Below, one piece after another: positions 1-7,852 of a DNA stretch of 64,000 nucleotides. The notes under the pieces were generated by a model that was given only the letters and a program-made list of their open reading frames with translations, made no database searches and was not told where the DNA came from. The stretch covers positions 14,943 through 78,942 of the forward strand of contig DIDF01000093.1 in NCBI GenBank assembly GCA_002418005.1. The letters are read 5' to 3'. The position numbers and the translations under genes were made by a program. The stretch is from Lactobacillaceae bacterium UBA5807. Its GTDB lineage: Bacteria > Bacillota > Bacilli > Lactobacillales > Lactobacillaceae. The first letter of the stretch is position 1, and the number at the start of each line of letters is the position of its first letter.

Positions 1-1128
1 GGAATTGAGATTGCTGAAAGTTTTACTGAAAACAATATGGACGTCACGATTGTTGAACAGAATGGTCAGGTTGCATATCCCCTTGATGAAGAAATTGCCG
101 AAATCATTCAAGCAGATATGGAAAAAAATGGTGTCCGAATCCTTTTGAATCGCCAAGTCGTGGAATTTCAAGATGACGGGCATAAAGTTCTTTTAGATGA
201 TGACTCAAATATTTCTACCGATATGTTATTTATGGCAACTGGAGTTGTCCCAAACGTTGAGCTGGCCCAAGATGCTGGAATTAATTTAGCCCAAGACCAT
301 CACATTATTGTCGACAATAAGTTTCAAACAAACATTGCTGACATTTATGCAATTGGGGATGTAATTGAAACCAAAAGCTTAATTTCTGGCCAGCCAATTC
401 CGAGTTTGCTTTCTAGTGCTGCTAATCGTCAAGGACATTTATTGGCCGATATTTTAAGTGGGCAAAATTATGAATACCCTGGTTTTATTGGCGCTGGTGC
501 TTCCAAATTCTTTGATTTGACTAGTAGTTTTGTTGGGTTCACCGAAAATGAGCTGAATGCTGCAGGATATAACAACTATGCCAACGTCTTCATTACTCCT
601 TTTGATCATGCATTTTTCTTTCCGAATGCAACAAGAGTTAACTTTAAATTAATTTACGATACAAAATCAGGTAAAATTTTAGGCGGACAAGCTGTGGGTG
701 AAAATGGGATTGATAAACGGATTTACCAGTTATCAGTTGCCATTTCAGGGCACCTCACCGTTTATGATTTACCGCAGTTGGAGATTCCTTATTCGCCGCC
801 TTATTCTTCTACTCGAGATGTTTTAAATATTGCCGGTTATGTGGCAATAAATCAGCTTCAAAACCAGATTAAGACAATTGATGCTAATGACATTCCCAAA
901 GCAGAACTGGAAAATGGATTTTTCTTAGATATTAGAGAACCAGGCAAACCTTTTGCGGGTACGGTAATGGCGTCAGCAAATATTCCATTATCTCAGTTAA
1001 GAAATCGGATCAACGAAATTCCCACTGATCAAAAAATTTATATTACCTTTAGAAAGGGAATAGGACCATATAACGCTTCCACAATTCTTAAAGGCAAAGG
1101 TTTTGATGTTACTTTGATTAAAGAGTAA
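1..1128 (+). CDS. FAD-dependent pyridine nucleotide-disulfide oxidoreductase (CoA-disulfide reductase/NADH oxidase type) with C-terminal rhodanese-like domain, 5' truncated
   Basis: The reading frame is open from base 1, so the N-terminal FAD domain and its redox-cysteine region lie outside the window; 375 residues are visible. The first residues (GIEIAESF...VTIVEQ) are the second half of the NAD(H)-binding Rossmann fold. The FAD-contact motif YAIGDV and a dimerisation domain follow. The last 85 or so residues resemble a rhodanese domain (FLDIREPGKPFAGTV, then SANIPLSQLR). The family reduces CoA disulfide, polysulfide or O2 with NAD(P)H in the cytoplasm. In the rhodanese active-site loop the catalytic cysteine is replaced by Phe (ITFRKGIGPYNA where CxxGxR is expected), and no cysteine occurs in the visible part. 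The domain is therefore probably non-catalytic. The choice between CoADR and NADH oxidase cannot be made without the N-terminus. Confidence 0.85.
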   Translation, partial: GIEIAESFTENNMDVTIVEQNGQVAYPLDEEIAEIIQADMEKNGVRILLNRQVVEFQDDGHKVLLDDDSNISTDMLFMATGVVPNVELAQDAGINLAQDHHIIVDNKFQTNIADIYAIGDVIETKSLISGQPIPSLLSSAANRQGHLLADILSGQNYEYPGFIGAGASKFFDLTSSFVGFTENELNAAGYNNYANVFITPFDHAFFFPNATRVNFKLIYDTKSGKILGGQAVGENGIDKRIYQLSVAISGHLTVYDLPQLEIPYSPPYSSTRDVLNIAGYVAINQLQNQIKTIDANDIPKAELENGFFLDIREPGKPFAGTVMASANIPLSQLRNRINEIPTDQKIYITFRKGIGPYNASTILKGKGFDVTLIKE

Positions 1129-1177
1129 AAAATAGTCTTCAATAAATACGATCGTATTTATCGGAGACTATTTTTTG
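1127..1177. terminator. Bidirectional Rho-independent terminator
   Basis: AATAGTCTTC pairs with GAGACTATT around an internally self-complementary AT-rich loop (aaatacgatcgtattt). A-tract and T-tract flank it on both sides. It sits between convergent genes, the oxidoreductase and the universal stress protein. Confidence 0.85.
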
Positions 1178-1184
1178 TTTATAA

Positions 1185-1673
1185 TTATTTTTTACCAATT
1201 ACTGGTTCGTTTTTAGTATTAGTCCGAATTACCATAACATCACAGCGGGCATTTCGGTTAACAAATGAAGAAACAGATCCTTCAAGCACTTGTTGAAGCT
1301 TGCTCATACCAGTGGCACCTATGACGATTAAATCAGATTTATGATCCTTAGGGAATTCAAATGCAATAACTGTCTTTGGATTGCCAAAACGAATATGGAT
1401 GTTGATTTGGCTGTCAGTGAGTCCAGAATCTGCTTTGATTTTGTCGACTAGTTTATCAAGATAATCGGTTGTATCTTCAACTAAATTGTTGATTACATCT
1501 CCATCAACCATACCGCCGTAATTATATCCGTATTGAGTTGTGCTTAAAACATGTAAAATGTCCAGGTGGCCGTTATTAACTTTTGCCACTAAGGCACCTT
1601 TTTCAAGTGCAGTTTCAGCTTGAGTTGAACCATCAACAGGAACTAAAACATTTAGATACTTTACTTGATCCAT
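1185..1673 (-). CDS. Universal stress protein, UspA family
   Basis: A 162-residue single-domain Usp protein of the usual length. It opens with the LNVLVPVDGS strand-loop. Near the C-terminus it carries the ATP-binding pattern G-2x-G-9x-G-S (GATG, then nine residues, then GS), followed by the VMVIR strand. This marks the nucleotide-binding branch of the family, linked to stress and starvation survival in the cytoplasm. The exact role is unknown. The start is fixed by a GGGGG ribosome site about 10 bases upstream. It is probably monocistronic and faces the oxidoreductase across a shared terminator. Confidence 0.9.
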   Translation of the reverse strand: MDQVKYLNVLVPVDGSTQAETALEKGALVAKVNNGHLDILHVLSTTQYGYNYGGMVDGDVINNLVEDTTDYLDKLVDKIKADSGLTDSQINIHIRFGNPKTVIAFEFPKDHKSDLIVIGATGMSKLQQVLEGSVSSFVNRNARCDVMVIRTNTKNEPVIGKK

Positions 1674-1735
1674 GATATTTACCCCCTAAGGAATTTTATT
1701 AAGTTAATTATATCACTTGACACTTACTCCGCTAA

Positions 1736-2245
1736 TCATTTTCTTGAAGGGATGATTACTCGCTGTTCATCTAAGATATGGCCAGCAATTTTTCTTCTTA
1801 ATTCGTTTAACCAGAAACCATCATCAATATCTAATTTTGAATCTAACGCATAAAACTTAAGCTCATAATCGTGAGTTTTATCAGGTGGTTGTGGGCCATT
1901 ATAGTGTTGATTTGAAACAGGATTTCTATTGCCAACCAATGGACCTGCTGTACTGTTCTTTCCTTGAACCATTGGAATTTTTAACTCTTGGCTGTTATTT
2001 TCAGGAATTTCAGTCGTGTTGGCAGGAATATTCGCAGCAAGCCAGTGAATCCACATAAAGCCACCCACTGGAACAGCATCATAATCAATAAAGATTAGCG
2101 CAAAACTTTTTGTTGCACTGGGAGCATCCTCAATTTTAATTGGAAATGATCTTAGTGGCTTTCCATCAACCATATCACTGGCAGCTGAATACTTACCGTA
2201 CTTGTCTGGCAATAACCCGTTAACTAATGGAACAGAAATTCTCAT
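1736..2245 (-). CDS. YbhB/YbcL family Raf kinase inhibitor-like protein (PEBP fold)
   Basis: 169 residues with the phosphatidylethanolamine-binding-protein signature: the DYDAVPVGGFMWIHW strand near residue 55-70 and the ligand-pocket segment HYNGPQPPDKTHDYELKFYALD near residue 115. Bacterial PEBP proteins are cytoplasmic or periplasmic small-molecule binders of poorly defined function. No signal peptide is present. An excellent GGAGG site lies about 8 bases before the ATG. The gene follows the membrane protein at 2270-2884 on the same strand with a gap of about 25 bases, so the two may be co-transcribed. Confidence 0.88.
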   Translation of the reverse strand: MRISVPLVNGLLPDKYGKYSAASDMVDGKPLRSFPIKIEDAPSATKSFALIFIDYDAVPVGGFMWIHWLAANIPANTTEIPENNSQELKIPMVQGKNSTAGPLVGNRNPVSNQHYNGPQPPDKTHDYELKFYALDSKLDIDDGFWLNELRRKIAGHILDEQRVIIPSRK

Positions 2246-2269
2246 GATTTACTGCCTCCCAAAAAATGT

Positions 2270-2884
2270 CTATTTAATGAAATGTAAAACATAATAGCCT
2301 TGGCCGTTTGAGGTGATAGTGAAGTTGTTAAAACCAGCGGCTAACCATTGACTCTTAGTCGCATTGGCCCAATCCTTGGCGTCTTGAACAGACGAGAATG
2401 TGTGAGTCTCAGAGAACTGTTTAGTTTGCTGGGTTGGCTCTGTCTTAACCACATTAGGCGTTTGATCCAGCATATTTTGTTCCTGCTTTTTAACGTTAAT
2501 ATTGCTCTGAGAATCAATATCTTCTTGAAGCTGGAGCCGAGCATTAGAAGAAATTCCGTTATTTTTGACATTTGCTCGGTTTAATTTGTCTTCAAAATTT
2601 GTAATTGCATTATTTTGATCCTGGGTTGATAAACTACTTGAAGTTTTTTGTCCCCCAATAGCCTTTTTAGTTTTAGATAATTCCTTTGAGATTGGATTTG
2701 GATTTGCCTTACTAGAACTTTGAGCATTTTGAAAAAGGACAATTGAGCCACCAATGCCAACGGCAATTAAAATAATGACCAAGGCCATCCACCAACCGCT
2801 AAGGTTTTTCCTGCGATTCTGGCGCTGTTCTTTTGGAGTAAAGTCGTATTTTGTATAGTTTGGTTCATCTTCACGTTTATTCAT
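2270..2884 (-). CDS. Membrane-anchored protein with SPOR-like C-terminal domain
   Basis: 204 residues. A basic cytoplasmic N-terminus is followed by one transmembrane helix (about residues 31-53, WWMALVIILIAVGIGGSIVLF). A Ser/Gln/Asn-rich extracellular linker of about 100 residues comes next. A compact C-terminal region (about 160-204) with alternating aromatic and Gly residues (AKDWANATKSQWLAAGFNNF, then YYVLHF) resembles a SPOR peptidoglycan-binding domain. That assignment is by eye and tentative. If right, the protein would sit at the cell envelope and contact the wall. It has its own extended -10 promoter and probably leads an operon with the PEBP gene. Confidence 0.65.
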   Translation of the reverse strand: MNKREDEPNYTKYDFTPKEQRQNRRKNLSGWWMALVIILIAVGIGGSIVLFQNAQSSSKANPNPISKELSKTKKAIGGQKTSSSLSTQDQNNAITNFEDKLNRANVKNNGISSNARLQLQEDIDSQSNINVKKQEQNMLDQTPNVVKTEPTQQTKQFSETHTFSSVQDAKDWANATKSQWLAAGFNNFTITSNGQGYYVLHFIK

Positions 2885-2964
2885 AAAGCCTCATCTACCC
2901 CATAATTCTTAAAAGCGTTCATTAACTTAATTCTATTATAGCAGTTAATCACAAGAGAGGCTTT
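2885..2964. repeat. Nested inverted repeat between divergent genes
   Basis: AAAGCCTC (2885-2892) is complementary to GAGGCTTT (2957-2964), and inside it ATTAAC pairs with GTTAAT. The outer 3' arm runs into TTTTTG. It could be an RNA hairpin, a terminator-like structure or an operator region shared by the divergent promoters. No function can be assigned. Confidence 0.4.
2935..2943 (-). promoter_or_regulatory. Extended -10 promoter for the SPOR-like membrane protein
   Basis: On the minus strand TGCTATAAT is a consensus extended -10 element, about 50 bases before the ATG at 2884. No convincing -35 is visible, which is acceptable for an extended -10 promoter. Confidence 0.55.
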
Positions 2965-3042
2965 TTGACAAATCAAAAGTTCAAAATTCCACTGTTTGGA
3001 GCGATTTTGTGGTTTAATAACCAGTTGAAAGAGGGCGGTTAC

Positions 3043-4479
3043 ATGGCAAGTAAAACTCATTCGAGAAGTAACAATATCAAGATTATTATTGTCTTGGGAA
3101 TGTTCTCATTTCTTGGGTCAATTTCCGGGTCTAGTACGAATTTAGCTTTGCCACAAATGTCCAAGGATCTGATGGTCTCAAACGGCCAGTCAACCTGGAT
3201 CGTTCAAATTGGATTGATTACCAGTGCTATTTTGCTGGTAATGTGGGGACATCTTGGTGACCTGCTTTCAAAAAATGCCATCTTTTTGTATGGAGGAGTT
3301 ATTTTTGTAATTGGATCCGGCTTAACGGGTATTGCACCCGTATTCTGGTTAGTTTTAGCCGGGAGATTTATTCAAGCAATCGGAATTTCAATGATTCAAG
3401 CGAACTCACTTGGGATAACTACCGATTACTTTTCTGATGATCATCGGGCCGAAGCTTTGGCAGTAATCTCGATGTTTATTTCGGTGGGCGCAATTTCTGG
3501 GCCAGCTATTGGCGGCTTTATCCTGTCAATTGCAAGTTGGCGTTGGATTTTTCTGATTAACGTTCCGTTAATGCTGATAGTAATTTACATTGGATTTAGA
3601 GTTATGCCGTTGCCCCAAGAATCTTTTGCCAGTTTTCGTCATGCTACTCAAGGAGCGAACTGGTTTGGCCAAAATATTTTTACTATTGGGATGATCTTGT
3701 TCTTTATCAGTAGTCCATTTATTCAACAACAAAGTTATGTTATCGGATTTATCCTGTTGGCAGTTGGCTTAGCATTGACTTTGTTTTACTTTTATCAAGA
3801 TGACGGTGCCAAAAATCCGTGGATTTCGCCCGAAATTTTGCATAATAAACGGTATATGGTTTCCATAACTGCGTTGATGTTAGTGATGTTAGTCAACGCG
3901 ATTTCAAACATTTTGCTTCCATTCTATTTTCAAAGTTATGGGGGAATCAGCCCATTCTTCAGCGGTCTTTTAATTATGCTTCAATCGGTTGCGATGCTTT
4001 GCACGACTCCAATTGCCGGAGTTTTAGCCGATAAGTTTAATCGTGAAGCGATGACAATCGTTGGCCTGATTGTTCTAGTTGTCTCTCAAGTTATGTATGC
4101 TAGTTTTGGCCGAGCATTGGATTACCCGTTAATTATTGGGGCGATTGTTTTGAACGGAATTGGAATGGCAATCTTCCTTTCTCCAAACAACGCTCTGACA
4201 ATGGGATTAGTTCCCAAACAACTTACTGGAGTTGCCGGATCATTTAATACCTTTGCGCGAACATTTGGGATGACAATTGGGATTAGTTTTGGTTCAGCCT
4301 TATTGTTCTCGCAGTTGCCTGGGGTTCGCCGAATAAGTCCAGCTTTAGGGATGCAGTTTATGTCAGCATTTACAAACGTATTTTGGGTAGCCACAGCTCT
4401 TTCTGTTTTGACTTTGGTATTAGTCGTTTTAAGGTTCTTTACTTCGAGAAAACGAGCAAAAATAGCTGTCAAGGCTTAA
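3043..4479 (+). CDS. MFS transporter, DHA2 (14-TM) drug:H+ antiporter family
   Basis: 478 residues starting MASKTHSRSNN. I chose the ATG at 3043 because an AGGGCGG site precedes it and because the upstream in-frame TTG at 2965 has no ribosome site. About 14 hydrophobic helices are visible. MFS motif A lies between helices 2 and 3 (GHLGDLLSKNAIFLYG). The antiporter motif C region (SGPAIGGFILSIASWRWIFLINVP) is characteristic of EmrB/QacA-like exporters. It probably exports a toxic compound or metabolite using the proton gradient; the substrate is not predictable. It is transcribed alone, divergently from the membrane protein upstream. Confidence 0.9.
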   Translation: MASKTHSRSNNIKIIIVLGMFSFLGSISGSSTNLALPQMSKDLMVSNGQSTWIVQIGLITSAILLVMWGHLGDLLSKNAIFLYGGVIFVIGSGLTGIAPVFWLVLAGRFIQAIGISMIQANSLGITTDYFSDDHRAEALAVISMFISVGAISGPAIGGFILSIASWRWIFLINVPLMLIVIYIGFRVMPLPQESFASFRHATQGANWFGQNIFTIGMILFFISSPFIQQQSYVIGFILLAVGLALTLFYFYQDDGAKNPWISPEILHNKRYMVSITALMLVMLVNAISNILLPFYFQSYGGISPFFSGLLIMLQSVAMLCTTPIAGVLADKFNREAMTIVGLIVLVVSQVMYASFGRALDYPLIIGAIVLNGIGMAIFLSPNNALTMGLVPKQLTGVAGSFNTFARTFGMTIGISFGSALLFSQLPGVRRISPALGMQFMSAFTNVFWVATALSVLTLVLVVLRFFTSRKRAKIAVKA

Positions 4480-4495
4480 TTATGTGTATTACAAA

Positions 4496-4523
4496 TTGAC
4501 ATTGAAAATCAAAACCGTATAAT
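4496..4523 (+). promoter_or_regulatory. Sigma-A promoter of the uracil permease transcript
   Basis: Perfect TTGACA (4496-4501) and TATAAT (4518-4523) boxes are separated by 16 bases. Transcription should begin near 4530, just before the PyrR-binding leader. Confidence 0.85.
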
Positions 4524-4530
4524 TATGACA

Positions 4531-4637
4531 AATGAATCTTTAATACTGGTCCTGCGAGGCTGGCAAGACAAACGATTTTGATAAATAATATTATTTACTT
4601 ATTACGCTTATCTTGTCAGAGATAGGCGTTTTATTTT
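4531..4637 (+). promoter_or_regulatory. PyrR-binding RNA leader with attenuator terminator
   Basis: The leader holds a PyrR-binding loop at about 4538-4568 (GGTCCTGCGAGGCTGGCAAG), matching the known consensus core ARUCCNGNGAGGYU. A terminator hairpin follows at 4604-4629 (ACGCTTATCT / AGATAGGCGT, with one G-U pair) and a T-rich tail. An alternative antiterminator is visible: GACAA and GATAA at 4566-4585 can pair with TTATC and TTGTC inside the terminator's 5' arm. By analogy with Bacillus pyr operons, UMP-loaded PyrR would stabilise the first hairpin, allow the terminator to form and shut off the permease. Confidence 0.85.
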
Positions 4638-4667
4638 GGATTCAGGAATCTAAATAGGGGTGAAAGT

Positions 4668-6038
4668 ATGGCACAAAACGAATTTCATGACGATCGGGCA
4701 ATTTTGGACATTCATGATAAACCAAAGTTTTTCCCGTGGATTGGATTGTCTTTGCAGCACATGTTTTCAATGTTTGGTTCGACAGTTATCGTTCCACTAC
4801 TGGTTGGATTGAGTCCAAGTATTGCACTTTTTTCTTCAGGGGTTGGGACTTTATTACATATAATGATAACTCAGCGGAAAATTCCGGCCTACATGGGCTC
4901 TAGTTTTGCGTTTGTTATCCCAATGACGGCGTTGATGAAATCCACCGGATATCCTGCCGTCGGGCAAGGTGTCATGGGTGTTGGAATTGTTTATTTAATC
5001 GTCGCGGCAATTATTTGGTGGTTAGGTGAAGATTGGATAGATTTGATTTTGCCACCAATTGTTGTTGGACCGATCATCATGGTTATTGGGCTTTCCTTAG
5101 CTGGAAATGCTGCTCAAGATGCAATGATGAACAACGGCAAGTATGATTTGAAATTTTTCTGTGTCGCGTTAGCCACGTTAGCCTTGGCGGTATTCTTTAA
5201 TATGGCGTTTAAAGGATTTATTGGCGTCATTCCGGTTTTATTGGCAATTATTTGTGGGTATCTTATTGCTTTGGCCTTAGGCATGGTTAATGTGCATGCA
5301 ATCGCTGCAGCCCCTTGGTTTAAGCTGCCGCCATTTCAAATTCCGGGTTTAACTTATGACTTCCACTTAAACTGGGGTGCGATTATCGCGATTACGCCAA
5401 TTGCCTTTGTTACTATGACTGAACATATGGGCCATATTATGGTTTTGGACCAACTGACCGGAAGAAATTTCTTTAAAGATCCTGGCTTGAACAGAACTTT
5501 GGCTGGTGATGGTGCCGCTTCATTCTTTGCCGGTTTAGTTGGTGGTCCTGCGGTAACTAGTTACGGTGAAAACATTGGGGTTATGGCAATCACTAAAGTC
5601 CACAGTGTTTATGTTTTGATGGGCGCGGCAATGTTTGCCATTTTATTTGCCTTTGTGAATAAGTTAAATGTCTTGATTATGCAGATGCCTTTGCCGGTAA
5701 TTGGTGGAATCAGTTTCTTGTTATTTGGAACAATTGCGACTGCCGGGATTCAAATCATGGTAGAAAATAAGATTGATATGACCATTAAGCGCAATTTGAT
5801 GATTACTTCGGTTGTCATGATTATTGGTGTCGGTAATGCATATATTCAAATTGGGCAGAACTTTCAGTTTACTGGTGTCGCTTTGGCTACCGTTATTGGT
5901 ATTTTAATGAACTTATTGCTACCACAAAGGGCGGCTAGCGAAGTTGAACATGATAGAAAGCTTGCAGAGAAAAGATTTCAAGAAAGTATAAAAGAAGGGA
6001 AAACTGATAAAAGTGGGTCAGATTCCTCTGAGAAATAG
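4668..6038 (+). CDS. pyrP: Uracil permease, NCS2 family
   Basis: 456-residue integral membrane protein with the nucleobase-cation symporter-2 landmarks. These are SLQHMFSMFGSTVIVPLLVG near residue 25, YMGSSFAF near 75, the substrate-binding segment TPIAFVTMTEHMGH near 245, and the signature GGPAVTSYGENIG near 300. It imports uracil with protons for pyrimidine salvage. The PyrR attenuator directly upstream makes uracil far more likely than xanthine as substrate. It is monocistronic, followed by a strong terminator. An AGGGGTG ribosome site sits 7 bases before the ATG. Confidence 0.93.
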   Translation: MAQNEFHDDRAILDIHDKPKFFPWIGLSLQHMFSMFGSTVIVPLLVGLSPSIALFSSGVGTLLHIMITQRKIPAYMGSSFAFVIPMTALMKSTGYPAVGQGVMGVGIVYLIVAAIIWWLGEDWIDLILPPIVVGPIIMVIGLSLAGNAAQDAMMNNGKYDLKFFCVALATLALAVFFNMAFKGFIGVIPVLLAIICGYLIALALGMVNVHAIAAAPWFKLPPFQIPGLTYDFHLNWGAIIAITPIAFVTMTEHMGHIMVLDQLTGRNFFKDPGLNRTLAGDGAASFFAGLVGGPAVTSYGENIGVMAITKVHSVYVLMGAAMFAILFAFVNKLNVLIMQMPLPVIGGISFLLFGTIATAGIQIMVENKIDMTIKRNLMITSVVMIIGVGNAYIQIGQNFQFTGVALATVIGILMNLLLPQRAASEVEHDRKLAEKRFQESIKEGKTDKSGSDSSEK

Positions 6039-6054
6039 AAGTTGTTAAGATATT

Positions 6055-6097
6055 AAAAAAGACTGAAATCAGCGTCAGTGCTGATTTCAGTCTTTTT
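6055..6097. terminator. Rho-independent terminator after pyrP (bidirectional)
   Basis: AAAAAAGACTGAAATCAGC pairs perfectly with GCTGATTTCAGTCTTTTTTT around a 6-base loop, with A and T tracts on both sides. Confidence 0.92.
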
Positions 6098-6185
6098 TTA
6101 TATGTTGATTCCAACATTACCTCAAACCAATTTTAATTCCTATATAGTGACATTCAACACGGTCTCACCCGCGCCACGTTGTACT

Positions 6186-6959
6186 CTATCCATCAATATC
6201 CGTAAAAAAGTTGAGCATTTGTTTTTTGGTTAATTTTTGTTTTTCTTCGTTTGAAAAATCAGAAGTAATTTTACCGCTATCCATAACAATCAAGCGATTA
6301 CCATATTCCAAGGCATCGTCCAGATGGTGGGTAATCATTAAACAAGTCAGCTTTTCTTGCTTGATCTTGTTATTTGTTGCTGTCATTAGTTGTTGCGACG
6401 TTTGTGGATCCAAAGCTGCCGTATGCTCATCTAGCAATAAAATTTCTGGTCGTTTAATTGTAGCCATTAAGAAACTTAATGCTTGGCGCTGGCCACCGGA
6501 TAATTTTCCGGTTGCCGTATTAAGTCGATCTTCCAAGCCATTTTCCATGGTGGAAGTTATTTGTTTAAACTTACCCATGTTTTGTTTCAAGTGTCTCGGG
6601 GCTAACCCTCGTGATTCACCACGTTTTAAAGACAACAGCAAATTTTCTGCTACTGTCATTCTTGGAGCGGTACCCATTTTTGGATCCTGAAATACTCGGC
6701 TTAAAAATTTTGTTCTTCTGGCCACAGACATGTGCGTAATGTCTTTACCATGCAGCAAAATTTTACCGGAACTTAGTGGTAAGTCGCCACCGATAACATT
6801 AAACAAGGTTGATTTCCCTGCTCCATTTGATCCTAAAACCGTGATAAAATCACCAGCAAAAATATCTAAATTTACATCGTCAAGAATATTAATTTGCTCA
6901 GGGGTTCCTTGATTAACTGTTACTGTACAATTTTTTAACTGAAAAATTGGTTCTGTCAT
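6186..6959 (-). CDS. Tryptophan-type ABC transporter, ATP-binding protein
   Basis: 257 residues with Walker A GSNGAGKST, signature LSGGQRQ and Walker B LLLDEH (His in place of the usual Pro). A switch His follows in MITHHLDDAL. It energises uptake by the permease and binding protein encoded just upstream on the same strand. Its start overlaps the permease stop by 4 bases (6956-6959), so translation is coupled. This three-gene order (binding protein of the PF04392 type, permease, ATPase) matches TrpXYZ-like systems of streptococci and lactobacilli. The substrate is inferred as Trp from family knowledge and from the Trp-codon leader peptide upstream. Confidence 0.88.
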   Translation of the reverse strand: MTEPIFQLKNCTVTVNQGTPEQINILDDVNLDIFAGDFITVLGSNGAGKSTLFNVIGGDLPLSSGKILLHGKDITHMSVARRTKFLSRVFQDPKMGTAPRMTVAENLLLSLKRGESRGLAPRHLKQNMGKFKQITSTMENGLEDRLNTATGKLSGGQRQALSFLMATIKRPEILLLDEHTAALDPQTSQQLMTATNNKIKQEKLTCLMITHHLDDALEYGNRLIVMDSGKITSDFSNEEKQKLTKKQMLNFFTDIDG

Positions 6960-7852
6960 GGCTTATCAACCCCCTTTGATAAAGTGTGGCGAATCCGGAA
7001 GCGTTTTTCAAATGCCGGAATCATCATGAATATCGAAAGAAGAATGGCTGATAACAAGTTCAAGTCGTTGGCATTGAAACCAAGTTGAAGAACCAACAGA
7101 ATGACAAAACGGTAAAGAACACTACCTATGGTGACAGCAACTAATCGCTCATTCATTGTTAAATCACCAAAAACAACCTCGCCAATAATAATTGATGCTA
7201 AAGCAACAACGATGACACCAATGCCCATGTTAACGTCAGCAAAACCGTTTTCCTGAGCAACCAACCCGCCACCTAACGCAATTAATCCATTTGAAACTGA
7301 TAGTCCCATAATCTGCATGGTGTCGGTGCTAATGCCTAATGATCGCGCCATCGTTGGATTATCACCAGTAGCGATAAATGCCTGGCCCAGATGAGTTTGT
7401 AAGAAATATATAAGTAGCAAAGTCACAATTGTGACGACAACTAAGCCAAGAACCACACTGTCAAAATAGGGTGGTAGTGATTCAAGAAAATGGTTTTTCA
7501 AAAGCGTTGGCATGTTAAACAGAGTTAAATTGGCGCGATTCATAATTCGAAAATTAACCGAATAAGCCGCGGTCATTACCAAGATTCCAGCTAATAAGAC
7601 TGGTATTTTACCTTTTGTATAAAGTACCCCAGTGACTAAACCGGCAATCATTCCAACTAACATGGCGATAATAGTTGCCACTAATGGTGAAAAGCCGCGA
7701 TAAATCATGGCAACGCAGGTGGCAGCACCCATTGGAAATGTTCCTTCAACGGTCATGTCCGGAAAATCCAAAATTCTAAACGTAAGAAATAAGCCGATAC
7801 CTACGACGCCCCAGGTTAATCCCTGGCCGATCGCTGAAACAATGATACTCAT
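6956..7852 (-). CDS. Tryptophan-type ABC transporter, permease
   Basis: 298-residue hydrophobic protein with about 8-9 transmembrane segments. It belongs to the branched-chain/sugar type permease family (BPD_transp_2); GLVAQENGFADVNMGIGVIVVALASIIIGE is the characteristic loop region contacting the ATPase. It forms the membrane channel of the importer. It overlaps the binding-protein gene by 4 bases upstream and the ATPase gene by 4 bases downstream, which defines a tight operon read leftward. Confidence 0.9.
   Translation of the reverse strand: MSIIVSAIGQGLTWGVVGIGLFLTFRILDFPDMTVEGTFPMGAATCVAMIYRGFSPLVATIIAMLVGMIAGLVTGVLYTKGKIPVLLAGILVMTAAYSVNFRIMNRANLTLFNMPTLLKNHFLESLPPYFDSVVLGLVVVTIVTLLLIYFLQTHLGQAFIATGDNPTMARSLGISTDTMQIMGLSVSNGLIALGGGLVAQENGFADVNMGIGVIVVALASIIIGEVVFGDLTMNERLVAVTIGSVLYRFVILLVLQLGFNANDLNLLSAILLSIFMMIPAFEKRFRIRHTLSKGVDKP

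Noticed and set aside
2965..3042. TTG start giving a 504-residue exporter
   Set aside because: The TTG lies in a TTGACA-like string with no ribosome site; the ATG at 3043 has one and gives a normal N-terminus.
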